Shown: positions 1 to 9,336 of the stretch, piece by piece
How the letters are laid out: the number at the start of each line of letters is the position of its first letter
Position numbering within the stretch: position 1 is the stretch's first letter
Assembly: GCF_000430785.1 (NCBI RefSeq)
Contig: NZ_AUMR01000047.1
Span: forward strand, 1 to 54,744
Length of the DNA stretch: 54,744 bases
DNA from: Ectobacillus panaciterrae DSM 19096
GTDB taxonomy: Bacteria > Bacillota > Bacilli > Bacillales > Bacillaceae_G
Direction of reading: 5' to 3'
Position numbers and translations under genes: made by a program
Notes under the pieces: generated by a model
The model's input: only the letters and a program-made list of their open reading frames with translations
What the model was told of the DNA's origin: nothing
Databases searched by the model: none

Positions 1-431
1 CGGCGTACTTGCTCATCTAATGCATATAGTAATTGCTGTCCTGTTGTTGCACCTGCGAATGCTGTTCTATGATGCTTCGTTCCGCCGAAACGACGGAAGT
101 CCAAAAGTCCTTCCGGTGTACGGTTGAACATAACGCCCATGCGGTCCATCAAGTGAATAACGCCAGGAGCAGCTTCTGTCATCGCTTTAACCGGAGGCTG
201 ATCCGCTAAGAAATCGCCGCCGTAAACGGTATCATCAAAGTGTTCCCATGGGGAATCACCCTCACCCTTTGTGTTAACGGCGCCGTTAATACCGCCTTGC
301 GCACAAACCGAGTGAGAACGTTTTACTGGTACTAACGAAAACAAGTCAACTTTGACGCCTGCTTCCGCTGCCTTAATCGTTGCCATTAAGCCGGCTAAGC
401 CGCCGCCGACTACAATAAGTTTCCCTTTCAT
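1..431 (-). CDS. sdhA: Succinate dehydrogenase flavoprotein subunit, N-terminal part (runs off the window)
   Basis: Only the first 143 codons are present. SdhA carries covalently bound FAD and oxidises succinate to fumarate in the membrane-bound complex II. The N-terminus shows the dinucleotide-binding motif VVGGGLAGLMA (residues 7-17) and the flavinylation region RSHSVCAQGG, in which His40 is the expected FAD-linking residue. The ATG at 431 lies 13 bp after the sdhC stop with a GGAG site just before it, so the two are cotranscribed in the usual sdhCAB order. Identification is firm. Confidence 0.96.
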   Translation of the reverse strand, partial: MKGKLIVVGGGLAGLMATIKAAEAGVKVDLFSLVPVKRSHSVCAQGGINGAVNTKGEGDSPWEHFDDTVYGGDFLADQPPVKAMTEAAPGVIHLMDRMGVMFNRTPEGLLDFRRFGGTKHHRTAFAGATTGQQLLYALDEQVR

Positions 432-444
432 GCTCTCCCACTCC

Positions 445-1071
445 TTACATATTTGCTAACTGTGGATTTACGAATGCAAACAATGTGCTAACCCCCATCA
501 CTGCAAGCGCAAGAAAAATTACCATTGTAACATACGTAGCGATGCGCTGCGAACGAGGTGTCACTGTAATGCCCCAACTGATGCAGAAAGACCATAATCC
601 ATTTGAAAAGTGGAACACGGTAGAAACAACACCTATCGCATAGAATGCAAACATTGCCGGATTATCCAAGATGTTATGCATCATTTCGTAGTCCACTTTT
701 TGTCCAAGAGCTGCTTGAATGCGAGTTTCCCATACGTGCCAAGAAATGTAAATAAGAGTAATCACGCCTGTTACTCGCTGCAACATGAACATCCAGTTGC
801 GGAAGTAAGTGTAAGAAGTTACGTTGTTTTTAGCAGTAAAAGCGATATAAAGTCCATATACTGCATGGTACAACAATGGTAAAAATATCACAAAGGTTTC
901 CAAAAACATTCTAAATGGCAACAATTCCATAAAGTGAGCAGCTTTGTTGAACGATTCTGCTCCTCCTGTTGCAAAGTTGTTTACTACTAAGTGCTCCAAC
1001 AAAAAGACACCTACAGGAATTACTCCTAGCAAAGAGTGCCATTTGCGGAATGCAAACTCACGGCCTTTCAT
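445..1071 (-). CDS. sdhC: Succinate dehydrogenase cytochrome b558 membrane subunit
   Basis: This 208-residue protein has five hydrophobic helices (about residues 13-30, 55-79, 95-115, 139-162 and 180-200) and anchors complex II in the membrane. Helix histidines at 27, 69, 112 and 154 match the spacing of the haem ligands in the Bacillus di-haem cytochrome b558, which passes electrons from succinate to menaquinone. It is the first gene of the sdh operon, and a likely SigA promoter lies about 140 bp upstream. Length and sequence fit the B. subtilis SdhC type. Confidence 0.96.
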   Translation of the reverse strand: MKGREFAFRKWHSLLGVIPVGVFLLEHLVVNNFATGGAESFNKAAHFMELLPFRMFLETFVIFLPLLYHAVYGLYIAFTAKNNVTSYTYFRNWMFMLQRVTGVITLIYISWHVWETRIQAALGQKVDYEMMHNILDNPAMFAFYAIGVVSTVFHFSNGLWSFCISWGITVTPRSQRIATYVTMVIFLALAVMGVSTLFAFVNPQLANM

Positions 1072-1211
1072 CTCCCCATTACCCCCCTTGAATGTTTAGC
1101 TCAAAATCATAAATTATTTAGTTTATAACAATAGTAAATTTTTATTCCTATTGTTATACTGAAAAGCGAAAAATTTATTCGAAATATTTAAGCATAATTT
1201 ATGACAAGTCC

Positions 1212-1240
1212 ATTTTACTCCTATGCCATAAAAGCGTCAA
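1212..1240 (-). promoter_or_regulatory. Probable SigA promoter of sdhCAB
   Basis: On the minus strand a TTGACG -35 (1235-1240) and a TAAAAT -10 (1212-1217) are separated by 17 bp. The resulting leader of about 130 nt is AT-rich. It contains an AACAATAG/CTATTGTT inverted repeat near 1126-1153. The rest of the 322-bp gap between sdhC and yslB shows no gene. Confidence 0.5.
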
Positions 1241-1393
1241 GAAAACGTATACAGAATTTCGACATAAAATTCAAAAAATATATTTGTATTTGTCTTATTA
1301 TTGTAACACTTTTGCAACATTCCCAACAAATAGCTGTGTTTCTTTAACTGAAATGTTATATAATAATTTCAGAATAGAAAGAGGGGAAATGCA

Positions 1394-1840
1394 TTGACTA
1401 ATCAAATTCCAATGGAGCAATTACAAGATATACCAATGAATACTTTTGCGTACGAACTTCTTCGTGAACAGCTTATCCCGGATTTAATGGGCAAGGAGCT
1501 GAACCGTATATTATATTGGGCGGGAAAAAATTTGGCCCGTAAATATCCGCTTGAAACATTCGATGATGTGATTCGCTTCTTTGAACAAGCGTGCTGGGGC
1601 ACATTGACTATTGTGGAGCAAAAACGCCGCGAGATGCATCTTCAGCTTACAGGCCCCCTGATTTCTGAACGCTACCGCAGCAAACGGGATACTACATACC
1701 AGCTTGAAGCCGGATTTCTTGCCGAGCAAATACAGCAGCAGCGCAATGTAATCGCAGAAACATATGAAGAGCAAAAGAAACGCTCAGATAAAGTGCTGTT
1801 TATTGTGCAATGGGACCCAAAAGACATACTGGAAGACTAA
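1394..1840 (+). CDS. yslB: YslB family protein (DUF2507)
   Basis: This is one of two plus-strand genes in the window, divergent from sdhC. The 148-residue soluble protein resembles Bacillus YslB (DUF2507; the fold is related to haem-NO/V4R-type domains, from family knowledge). No function is established. The start is TTG at 1394: GAGGGG lies 7 nt upstream, and the nearby ATG at 1389 meets a stop after one codon. It sits between sdhC and uvrC as in B. subtilis and is closed by a strong terminator. Confidence 0.9.
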   Translation: MTNQIPMEQLQDIPMNTFAYELLREQLIPDLMGKELNRILYWAGKNLARKYPLETFDDVIRFFEQACWGTLTIVEQKRREMHLQLTGPLISERYRSKRDTTYQLEAGFLAEQIQQQRNVIAETYEEQKKRSDKVLFIVQWDPKDILED

Positions 1841-1847
1841 TGTCCGC

Positions 1848-1875
1848 GGCCAAGCTTTTACAGCTTGGCCGTTTT
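1848..1875 (+). terminator. Intrinsic terminator of yslB
   Basis: A perfect 9-bp stem (GGCCAAGCT / AGCTTGGCC, 1848-1856 and 1862-1870) with a 5-nt loop is followed by GTTTT, eight bases after the yslB stop. Confidence 0.85.
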
Positions 1876-1946
1876 CCACCTTTAGCTCAAAATCGCTGTA
1901 CATATTTTTGAATAATTATAAAAATAATAGCAAAAGGCATTGCGCC

Positions 1947-3728
1947 TTACAACGGCTTTTGTTGAAAACGCTCCTGCATGATCTCGGCCACGTTTCGCGG
2001 AAGCCCTGCTTCTATCATTTCTTCTACGGAAGCTTCTTTTAGCTTCTTCACTGATCCAAAGTGCTTCAGCAGCATTTTCTTCCTCTTCTCGCCAATCCCA
2101 GGAATATCATCAAGGATGGACTGGATAGCAGACTTTCCATGAAGCTGCCGGTGAAACGTAATGGCAAAGCGGTGTACTTCATCTTGAATGCGCTGCAGCA
2201 AATAAAATTCCTGACTGCTTCGCCCTAAATCAATAGGTTCCGGCGGATCACCGATAATAAGGTGGGATGTGCGGTGCTTATCATCTTTTACAAGACCGGC
2301 AAGCGGTATAGATAAGCCTAGCTCATTTTCTAAAACATCTCCAGCAGCGGCGAGATGGCCTTTTCCGCCGTCAATCACAATTAAATCCGGCAAAGGCAAA
2401 CCTTCCTTCAATACACGGGAATAGCGGCGGCGCACAACTTCACGCATAGACTCATAATCATCCGGTCCCTGAACCGTTTTAATTTTATATTTTCGGTATT
2501 CCTTCTTCTCCGGTTTCCCATCAATAAATACAATCATTGCAGAAACCGGATTTGTCCCTTGAATGTTGGAATTATCGAAGGCTTCGATGCGATGCGGCGT
2601 CGGGATCCCCGCTTTTATGCCGAGATTTTCAACAGCTTTAATCGTACGCTCTTCATCGCGTTCAATAAGATGGAACTTTTCATGCAATGCAATAGATGCA
2701 TTTTTGGACGCAAGGTCTACCAGCTCTTTCTTCTTTCCGCGCTTTGGCTGTGTAATTTCAACCTCCAAAAACTTCTCCACAATCTCTTGATTGATGCTGT
2801 TTGGCAGTACAATTTCCTTTGGTTTGAAGTTATTTTCTTGCGCATAAAACTGTCCGATGAAGGTTAAAAATTCTTCTTCCGGTTCATTATAAGTCGGGAA
2901 CATGGAAACATCGCGCTCAATGAGCTTTCCTTGCCGAACGAAGAATACCTGGACGCACATCCAGCCTTTATCCACCGCATAGCCGAATACATCTCGGTCT
3001 ACTAAATCTGCCATAATCATCTTTTGTTTTTCCATTAGCGCATCTATATGAGCGATTTGATCCCGAAGCTCCTTCGCTCGTTCAAATTCAAGCTTTTCGG
3101 CCGCATCGTACATTTTCTTTTCGAGCTCTGCACGAATATCTTTATGACCGCCGTTCAAGAAGCGGGCAATTTGATCGACAATCTCCTTATTTTGTTCATC
3201 TGTAATATGTTTTACGCACGGTGCGAGACATTGACCCATATGGTAATATAAACATACTTTATCAGGCAGGTTCGTGCATTTGCGAAGCGGATACATGCGA
3301 TCGAGCAGCTTCTTCGTTTCGTTCGCAGCCTGCGCGTTCGGATACGGTCCGAAATATTTTCCTTTATCCTTCCTTACATTTCTCGTAATGATAAGACGCG
3401 GGTGCTGTTCTCCGGTCACTTTAATGAATGGATAGCCCTTATCGTCCTTCAGCATAATATTGTACTTTGGGTCATACTTCTTAATCAGGTTCATCTCTAA
3501 GATAAGCGCTTCTAAGTCTGAGGATGTAACAATATACTCGAAATCCACAATCTCATTTACAAGACGATATGTTTTCCCGTCATGAGTACCTGTAAAATAC
3601 GAACGAACGCGATTTTTCAATACCTTTGCCTTGCCCACATAAATCACAGTTCCTTGCTTATCCTTCATCAAATAACAGCCCGGCTGATCGGGTAAAATAG
3701 CTAGTTTTTCGCGCAAATGTTCATGCAT
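1947..3728 (-). CDS. uvrC: Excinuclease ABC subunit C
   Basis: UvrC (593 aa) makes the two incisions around lesions recognised by UvrAB in nucleotide excision repair. Visible domains in order are: the N-terminal GIY-YIG nuclease (GCYLMKD about residues 18-24, then [13 protein letters not shown]), a Cys-rich segment, the UVR helical pair ([13 protein letters not shown], about 210), the RNase H-like endonuclease with [11 protein letters not shown], and C-terminal helix-hairpin-helix motifs ([17 protein letters not shown]). The start has AGGAGG upstream. The GT-C-like gene ends 16 bp upstream, which suggests read-through transcription. In B. subtilis trxA lies next to uvrC; here about 9 kb intervenes. 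Confidence 0.97.
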   Translation of the reverse strand: MHEHLREKLAILPDQPGCYLMKDKQGTVIYVGKAKVLKNRVRSYFTGTHDGKTYRLVNEIVDFEYIVTSSDLEALILEMNLIKKYDPKYNIMLKDDKGYPFIKVTGEQHPRLIITRNVRKDKGKYFGPYPNAQAANETKKLLDRMYPLRKCTNLPDKVCLYYHMGQCLAPCVKHITDEQNKEIVDQIARFLNGGHKDIRAELEKKMYDAAEKLEFERAKELRDQIAHIDALMEKQKMIMADLVDRDVFGYAVDKGWMCVQVFFVRQGKLIERDVSMFPTYNEPEEEFLTFIGQFYAQENNFKPKEIVLPNSINQEIVEKFLEVEITQPKRGKKKELVDLASKNASIALHEKFHLIERDEERTIKAVENLGIKAGIPTPHRIEAFDNSNIQGTNPVSAMIVFIDGKPEKKEYRKYKIKTVQGPDDYESMREVVRRRYSRVLKEGLPLPDLIVIDGGKGHLAAAGDVLENELGLSIPLAGLVKDDKHRTSHLIIGDPPEPIDLGRSSQEFYLLQRIQDEVHRFAITFHRQLHGKSAIQSILDDIPGIGEKRKKMLLKHFGSVKKLKEASVEEMIEAGLPRNVAEIMQERFQQKPL

Positions 3729-3744
3729 TCTCTCATTCCTCCTC

Positions 3745-5172
3745 TCACTTTTCTATCCATCTATATAAAACAATCTCACTGTAAACTGGATCAAACAACG
3801 GATTGGACCGAAACACTTTCACCTTCTCCAAGTGCCCATCCATTTTCACGCCTTGACCGCGAAAGCCGGCAAGCAGGTGATTCGTAACGTATATTGTATC
3901 ATTTGGATGATATTTTTTGTCTTGTAAAAAATAGGCATACTGATAGAATCTCTTATGCTCATATGGAACACGCAAATATTCCATCACTCGCGTTTCCTCC
4001 CACGTATAGACGATTGCTTCGCTGCTTTGTTCAGCAATATAGCCGGCAAGCTGATATGTAGCCGGCGGAACGGCCGCCTGTTCCTGAATAAGCAGCGCAC
4101 CGATTCCTGTTTGTGCACTTGCAAACAAGAACAGCGGCAGCATCAGTTGTTTACGCTGCAGCATAATGGAGATAACCATAAATAATAAAAGCAGCACAAT
4201 TGGATAAGAGTGTCGCGGCTTATCAATATTTTGCGCAAATAAATTCCATAGGAAATATACGGCTGTCAAAATAAGAAACAGTCTATCTTGACGCATTGCA
4301 AAACGTACGTTCTTCCATTGTAAAACAAATACGGCAAACAAGAAAAGAAAAACACCTGCTAGTGCGATGGAATGCGCAAAAAGGCCTGTCCAAATAATGT
4401 TCTCGAAAACAAGGCGATATAAACGCGACCAAACAGGCTCGCTCGTTTCTGTTACCGCTCCGCCCCATTCTGTAAAATGGCCGCCTATAAACCCGAATGC
4501 CAGCTTTAATAAACCATCCACACTGCCTACGTTCCAAACAAGCGCGCCTGCCCATATGCATTGAAGAAGCGCAGCAAGGCCAATTAAAGGAAGGACGCGA
4601 ACTTTCTGTCTCTTCCAGTCATGCAGCCAAAGCAGGAGCAGCCCAAAACCGAACGGAGCATATGAAAGACGTACACCCATTAACAGGGCAAAGAACATAA
4701 GAGGCAGTATTTGATAACGAAGGCACTCTTTGCGAAACGCTGTTTCCAAGCTCCAAAGGTACCACCATAAAACGGCAATTGCCATACCTTCTGACATCGG
4801 CTGCGCTGCTAGAATAGAAAGATAGCTTCCTGTTTGCAAAACGGCTGTTGCAAGAAGCGCAGCATTCCATTCCATTCGCCGGCGTGCCAAAGCGTACATC
4901 GGTATCACAGCGGATACTAGCATACATGTGTTAAAAATAGCTAATGCTTCGGCCGGATTTACCACAAACAGATGAACAACCATTCCCCCTAAAATGAAAA
5001 AGGGGTATCCGGGAAAATGCGGCTGCATTGCCGATAAATCATATTTATCAAGTGCAAGTGCAAAATCTACATCGTCCCAAGTCGCCGCAAACGGGCTTGG
5101 ATACATAAAACGAAACAATACAGACAACAGCATACATAAAACAGCGCCAAACGCGATAATTCGCTTCTTCAT
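3745..5172 (-). CDS. Polytopic membrane protein, probable GT-C-type glycosyltransferase
   Basis: This 475-residue protein has about ten hydrophobic segments. After the first segment, an acidic motif [15 protein letters not shown] (about residues 31-45) is followed by PHFPGYPFF. Such an acidic first-loop motif is typical of the GT-C superfamily (PMT/ArnT-like enzymes that use polyprenyl-phosphate sugars). The C-terminal about 110 residues are soluble and would lie outside the membrane. The substrate is unknown. It ends 16 bp before uvrC and may pair functionally with the GT2 polyprenyl-phosphate transferase gene at 7115-7867, which could make its donor. The superfamily call is fairly good; the specific activity is inference. 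Confidence 0.6.
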   Translation of the reverse strand: MKKRIIAFGAVLCMLLSVLFRFMYPSPFAATWDDVDFALALDKYDLSAMQPHFPGYPFFILGGMVVHLFVVNPAEALAIFNTCMLVSAVIPMYALARRRMEWNAALLATAVLQTGSYLSILAAQPMSEGMAIAVLWWYLWSLETAFRKECLRYQILPLMFFALLMGVRLSYAPFGFGLLLLWLHDWKRQKVRVLPLIGLAALLQCIWAGALVWNVGSVDGLLKLAFGFIGGHFTEWGGAVTETSEPVWSRLYRLVFENIIWTGLFAHSIALAGVFLFLFAVFVLQWKNVRFAMRQDRLFLILTAVYFLWNLFAQNIDKPRHSYPIVLLLLFMVISIMLQRKQLMLPLFLFASAQTGIGALLIQEQAAVPPATYQLAGYIAEQSSEAIVYTWEETRVMEYLRVPYEHKRFYQYAYFLQDKKYHPNDTIYVTNHLLAGFRGQGVKMDGHLEKVKVFRSNPLFDPVYSEIVLYRWIEK

Positions 5173-5189
5173 AGCTCTCTCTCCTCATA

Positions 5190-5290
5190 AAGTGAAACTT
5201 CGGGTTCTTTCCCCCACTTACACCACTTCATATACACTAAGTTTTGAAGTGGGGATTTTACTGCCCGTTAATGCGTGACAAAACTCTCTT
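5190..5290. other. Hairpin-rich stretch, possible relic of an IS200/IS605-type right end
   Basis: Between the GT-C gene and the efeU terminator, an inverted repeat (ACCACTTC ... GAAGTGG with flanking CCCCC/GGGG) lies next to AGTGAAACTTCGGGTTCTTTCC. Read on the minus strand, the layout of hairpin followed by GGAAAGAACCCGAAG recalls the 3' ends of IS200/IS605 tnpB elements. No transposase reading frame remains. This is a weak, pattern-based call. Confidence 0.25.
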
Positions 5291-5298
5291 TTCGCAGA

Positions 5299-5328
5299 AA
5301 AAAGTACAAGGCGCACCTTGTACTTTTT
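5299..5328 (-). terminator. Intrinsic terminator of efeU
   Basis: A 13-bp stem (AAAAAGTACAAGG / CCTTGTACTTTTT) with a CGCA loop overlaps the efeU stop codon at 5327-5329. The U-tract is part of the stem on the minus strand, and the hairpin could work in both directions. Confidence 0.8.
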
Positions 5329-6238
5329 AGCTTACGGATTTATTTGTTTTTAACACTTTTTGTTTTTTTGTCTCAGCAGGCTGCTTTTTAAAAACAATCA
5401 GCATGTAAAGGACTACAAAGTAACCGATATATGCCATCACTTCTTCTAAGGACGGCATGGCCGAGTAGCCTAGAAAGGCTTTTAAGAAGATGCCAATATC
5501 ACCGGACAGCAGCGGTGCCGTTCCATGGTCACGCAAATAGTGGGCATAATCGATTGGATGCTCCGGCAAAAACCACGTAATGTCATATACATGCGGCGCT
5601 ACGCTGCCGAGCAGCTTAATATCCTGCAGTATGGAAATGCCTTGCACAAGAAGTCCTGCTGCGACTAATACGATAAAAGCTCCCGTTACTTTAAAAAAGG
5701 TTTTTAGCGGAACACGCATCGTTCCTTTGAAGAACATGTAACTTACCGCCGCTGCTACAAGCAGACCGGAGATCGATCCCCATCCTTGCAACGCTGCACC
5801 GATGTTTCCTCCTGTAATGGCTGCGAAGAAGAATACCGTTTCTACCCCCTCACGCACAACAACAAGGAAAGAGTGAATAACCATACCGACGACGTTTCCA
5901 GTAGTTATGTATTTACTCATTTTTCCTTCAACATTCGATTTCATGTCCTTGCTGTGCTCTGCCATCCAGAATACCATTTGCGTCAATAGCATGGATGAGA
6001 TGAGAATGATAGAAACCTTAAGATATGTCTCGCTTCCCATTGCCGCAAATCCCGTAAATACGACCTGAAACAGAAGAGCGACAAGGAAGCTGGCCACTAC
6101 CGCAAGACCGGCCCCTATCCAAACATATTTGACAAATTTTTTGTTATCGGTACGTTTCAGGTACGTTGTAATAATGCCGACAATCAGCAATGCTTCGAGT
6201 ACTTCGCGAAACGCAATGAGAAACGCCTGAAGCTGCAT
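5327..6238 (-). CDS. efeU: FTR1/EfeU family high-affinity iron permease
   Basis: This 303-residue, seven-helix membrane protein carries both hallmark iron-binding REXXE motifs of the FTR1/OFeT family: REVLE at residues 11-15 and REGVE at 129-133. Such permeases import iron across the membrane. It lies 62 bp downstream of a secreted helical protein gene whose promoter carries a perfect Fur box, so it is probably induced by iron starvation. No EfeB-type peroxidase gene is present in the window. The family call is firm; the gene name follows the family. Confidence 0.9.
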   Translation of the reverse strand: MQLQAFLIAFREVLEALLIVGIITTYLKRTDNKKFVKYVWIGAGLAVVASFLVALLFQVVFTGFAAMGSETYLKVSIILISSMLLTQMVFWMAEHSKDMKSNVEGKMSKYITTGNVVGMVIHSFLVVVREGVETVFFFAAITGGNIGAALQGWGSISGLLVAAAVSYMFFKGTMRVPLKTFFKVTGAFIVLVAAGLLVQGISILQDIKLLGSVAPHVYDITWFLPEHPIDYAHYLRDHGTAPLLSGDIGIFLKAFLGYSAMPSLEEVMAYIGYFVVLYMLIVFKKQPAETKKQKVLKTNKSVS

Positions 6239-6300
6239 CGTTTTTCCTCCCTCTTCTTATCCCGCTGTAACATCAGCAGGGATACAGACTCTTACTGGTG

Positions 6301-7050
6301 CTATCTACGCTTTCTTATCGCATAAATCACTACCGCTGCCAGTACAACGACAATAACAACAATCGGCAGCCAGTTTTTCAAGTTGCTTAAATCTGTCCAT
6401 TCCGTTTTCTGAGAAGCTGCGGAAGTGTCTTCCTTTGCGTTGAAATGTCCAACTTTATAGTCTTTAATGTTAAATTCTGTTTTTAACTTATCTAAAATAA
6501 AATCTTTGCTTTTCTTAAATTCTTCTTTATTTGCCTGCTTTTGTCCCACTCCGAACAGCCCTGGATTTCCGAGAGATTCGAGTGCTTTATTGAATTCATC
6601 ACGCAGCTGCGTATCCAGCTCCTTATTTTTAGCTGCTATTTTTGGCGACAGTGCTTCATACGTAGCAAACGCTTTAGCTAGCAGACGCTTGCTTGTATCA
6701 TACTCAGAGAATTTTTCGTCTACGTTTGATAAACGTCTGTTTATATTCAATGCAAGTATACTTTCCATATCCTCAATGATTTGGTCTTTTTGCTCTTTGT
6801 CAAAATCTTTGTAAATAACCTTGGAAGGCTCTGCCCCCATATGCATGTCAATTTCTTCTTGCACCGTTTTATAGATGTCCTTCGCCGCCTTATAGTTTGG
6901 CGGATTTTCATCCAGCTTTACAACCATATCCTTATAGACCTGTGCTATTTTTTCTTCATTTGGATTTCCATATGAATAAGCAAAAGCAGTATTATGTATT
7001 GAGAATAGTGCGAAAATAGTTACAATAAATGTTGCAATTTTTTTCTTCAT
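6301..7050 (-). CDS. Secreted, membrane-anchored helical protein of an iron-uptake (FTR1) operon
   Basis: The 249-residue product begins with a signal peptide (MKKKIATFIV..., probable cleavage after AFA at 22-24) and ends with a transmembrane helix plus a basic tail (about 226-249). The outside part is alpha-helical and charged. It probably presents iron to the adjacent FTR1 permease, as EfeO/EfeM-like proteins do; this role is inferred from context. The helical region resembles parts of the lipoprotein encoded at 11244-12428. The ATG at 7050 has GGAGG 7 nt upstream and is preferred to the TTG at 7053. Confidence 0.7.
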   Translation of the reverse strand: MKKKIATFIVTIFALFSIHNTAFAYSYGNPNEEKIAQVYKDMVVKLDENPPNYKAAKDIYKTVQEEIDMHMGAEPSKVIYKDFDKEQKDQIIEDMESILALNINRRLSNVDEKFSEYDTSKRLLAKAFATYEALSPKIAAKNKELDTQLRDEFNKALESLGNPGLFGVGQKQANKEEFKKSKDFILDKLKTEFNIKDYKVGHFNAKEDTSAASQKTEWTDLSNLKNWLPIVVIVVVLAAVVIYAIRKRR

Positions 7051-7071
7051 CAAATCTCCTCCTATTGAAAA

Positions 7072-7086
7072 TGATAATAATTATCA
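7072..7086 (-). promoter_or_regulatory. Fur box upstream of the efeU operon
   Basis: TGATAATAATTATCA is a perfect 7-1-7 inverted repeat matching the Bacillus Fur consensus. It lies 22-36 bp upstream of the ATG at 7050. Iron-loaded Fur should repress the operon here. Confidence 0.9.
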
Positions 7087-7096
7087 TTATTATTGT

Positions 7097-7138
7097 CAAG
7101 ATAAGAAATGTCCTTCAGGAACATTTCTTATCTTGACC
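7097..7138 (-). other. Long hairpin spanning the 3' end of the GT2 gene
   Basis: CAAGATAAGAAATGT (7097-7111) pairs with ACATTTCTTATCTTG further on, around a short loop. The hairpin covers the last codons and the stop of the GT2 gene and lies just upstream of the Fur box. The minus strand then reads ACAATAATAATG, so there is no proper U-tract. It may slow or partly end read-through into the Fur-controlled operon, or protect the mRNA 3' end. Confidence 0.6.
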
Positions 7139-7867
7139 AAGAATATGTGCAGATTGATCAATTTTTACCTTTCTAACCGGGCGTCTCATTTCCTTCCAAA
7201 TCCCCGGAAGAACGGACGTCATATACTTTCCAAATTTGATAAATGATTGCCCTGTCGCTCTCACTTTATACGTAATCGGCACTTCCAGCACTCGAAATCC
7301 TTTTCGCACCAGATTGAGCGTAACAACCTGTGCATAGTTGTAATCATGAATGATTTCAGCATGCTCCATCGCTTGTCTAGAAAAGGCACGCATGCCGGAT
7401 TGACCGTCGTAAATCCATTTACGCAGCAACAGTGATTGTAGAAAAGTGAAACAATAGTTGCCAAGCCTGCGATGCAGCTTCATGCCGCGGATCGTTCCTA
7501 AGAAACGCGATCCCATCACATAGTCGGCTTCTCCTCTAAAAAGAGGCTGCAGAATGTTCGGAATTTCTTCTGCCGGATACTCGTTATCGGCATCGATCAT
7601 GACACCAATATCAGCGCCTAGACGATAGCTTTCCTGCAAACCCGCACGAACCGCAGCTCCGAGACCGCGGTTTTGCGGGAAAGAAACGATATAATCTGCC
7701 CCGGATTCTTTGGAAACCTGCACAGTTCGGTCTCTAGAACCATCATCAATAACGAGCACCTCGACTAGTACATCGGGATGAAAGTGACGCGGCACATGGC
7801 GAATCACTTCACCAATGGATTCCTCCTCATTATGAGCAGGCAAAAAAACGATTACATGCTGTTTCAT
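7115..7867 (-). CDS. GT2 family glycosyltransferase (polyprenyl-phosphate sugar synthase-like)
   Basis: This 250-residue protein has a GT-A fold signature: VIDDGSRDRT (nucleotide-sugar binding, about 39-48) and the metal-binding DAD at 92-94. The pattern resembles DPM1/DPMS-type enzymes, which move a sugar from a nucleotide donor to polyprenyl phosphate. There is no membrane-anchor helix pair of the GtrB type. It is the last gene of a four-gene cluster and overlaps the membrane AlkP-type gene by 4 bp, so translation is likely coupled. The actual sugar is unknown. Confidence 0.82.
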   Translation of the reverse strand: MKQHVIVFLPAHNEEESIGEVIRHVPRHFHPDVLVEVLVIDDGSRDRTVQVSKESGADYIVSFPQNRGLGAAVRAGLQESYRLGADIGVMIDADNEYPAEEIPNILQPLFRGEADYVMGSRFLGTIRGMKLHRRLGNYCFTFLQSLLLRKWIYDGQSGMRAFSRQAMEHAEIIHDYNYAQVVTLNLVRKGFRVLEVPITYKVRATGQSFIKFGKYMTSVLPGIWKEMRRPVRKVKIDQSAHILGQDKKCS

Positions 7868-9336
7868 TTCTTACTCTCCTCAATTCCTTCAAGTAAAACG
7901 GGCCCGCGGCTGTGCGATGGATATGGCGCCCCGAGCAAGTAAGCAAGGGTTGGTGCAACAGAAACCAAACTATGACGCTTTTCTACGCGAACACCTTGTT
8001 TGATTTTCGGTCCGTACATGAAAAATGGTACAATGCGTTCCCCTTCATCTAAGTGCCCATGACCGCCAATGCCGTCCGCTTGGCCATGGTCAGCGCAAAT
8101 AATAAAGGTTGTATTTTCCGCTTTTCCTGTTCGTTCTAAATGTGCAATGAAGTCCTTTACATGCTGATCTGCTTCATATATTTTTTGAAGATACTCATCA
8201 TACAATACACCGCGGCTATGGCCGGTTTGGTCTGTCGAGATGAGCTGCACAATGAATAAATCCGGATTCTGTTCGTCCATGATTTGCTTCGCCTTCTTCA
8301 TGATTTGCGAATCTACGATATCATTCTTCATAACAGCTGTATATGTTTCCACATCTTTGCCGAACGCGTCCACAAGATGTGCGACTGCAAGCATTTTTCC
8401 TTTTTTTCCGACCTTGCGGAGCGAATCAAAAATGCTCTCTGTCTTCACGCCAAGACTCCATACCATATTGGATTTGATGCCATGCTCAAACGAATACGTT
8501 CCTGTAAACATAGAAGAAAAACAGACAACCGTTCTTGCCGGATACACCGTTTCCATATTTGTAAATTCCGTACCATTTTTGCGTAGAGAGTCCAAATAAG
8601 GAGTGTGCGCCGCTTCAAAGCGATCCTTGCGCATACCGTCAATGACAATAACAACAATCTTATCGTTAAGCGGTTCTGTTGGAACTTCTGCGTTATTCGT
8701 ATACGTAGACACAGCTTTCGGCTTCCAATCGAATAAATTGCGATGCAGGATAAACGCATACAATGCAACCCCCGCATAAAACACAAGCAATTGTGCCCAA
8801 TCCACATCAGCAAAAGCATGGCCTTGTAAAAATTCTTGAAAATAATAGTACCAAACCGAAAGCAGCAGCAAAAACTTCGGAAGCTGTTCCTGCGCGTTGC
8901 CGCTTGTTGAATCGCTGTTCTTTAACACAAGCTTCCAAAAACGCGTAAAGTTCAGCCATGACGTACCGATGCGCAAATGATAGTAAAACGTTCCCCAAAA
9001 GAAGACCGTAAAAAAGAAATAGAGACCGATCGCAAACAGCAGCAGAGGCAAATTAAATATTTTGAACAGCATTAAATAGGCGATAAAAGGAAGCCATAAA
9101 TAATTGCGTAAAAACAAAGGAAAATCATATAAATAATACAAAACGAACAAAGGCAGGATAAGCAGAAAGCTGCCAAGAAATGCAGGCCAAAACGCTCCGT
9201 CTCCTATTCGTCCTATAAAAAACAACAGAAAAGTACCCGTAACGAAAATCGGAGTAAACGGCTTTCCTTCATTCAATAAATTCCAGCAGCGCGCTGCTGT
9301 TTTTTCAAATTTTGATGCTTTTTTTACTTCTTCCAC
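7864..9336 (-). CDS. Membrane-bound alkaline-phosphatase-superfamily enzyme
   Basis: The 490-residue protein has about five N-terminal membrane helices (residues 30-200), then a phosphodiesterase/phosphatase domain. Metal and catalytic residues typical of type I phosphodiesterase/AlkP enzymes are visible: VIDGM with Asp233, ARTV with the candidate nucleophile Thr269, STDQTGHS with Asp369 and His373, and ADHGQ with Asp416/His417, followed by His428. It could hydrolyse or transfer a phospho-group on a surface glycan or lipid. The GTG at 9336 is the start, with GGGGAA about 8 nt upstream, and it overlaps the end of the preceding gene by 13 bp. The substrate is unknown. Confidence 0.8.
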   Translation of the reverse strand: MEEVKKASKFEKTAARCWNLLNEGKPFTPIFVTGTFLLFFIGRIGDGAFWPAFLGSFLLILPLFVLYYLYDFPLFLRNYLWLPFIAYLMLFKIFNLPLLLFAIGLYFFFTVFFWGTFYYHLRIGTSWLNFTRFWKLVLKNSDSTSGNAQEQLPKFLLLLSVWYYYFQEFLQGHAFADVDWAQLLVFYAGVALYAFILHRNLFDWKPKAVSTYTNNAEVPTEPLNDKIVVIVIDGMRKDRFEAAHTPYLDSLRKNGTEFTNMETVYPARTVVCFSSMFTGTYSFEHGIKSNMVWSLGVKTESIFDSLRKVGKKGKMLAVAHLVDAFGKDVETYTAVMKNDIVDSQIMKKAKQIMDEQNPDLFIVQLISTDQTGHSRGVLYDEYLQKIYEADQHVKDFIAHLERTGKAENTTFIICADHGQADGIGGHGHLDEGERIVPFFMYGPKIKQGVRVEKRHSLVSVAPTLAYLLGAPYPSHSRGPVLLEGIEESKK

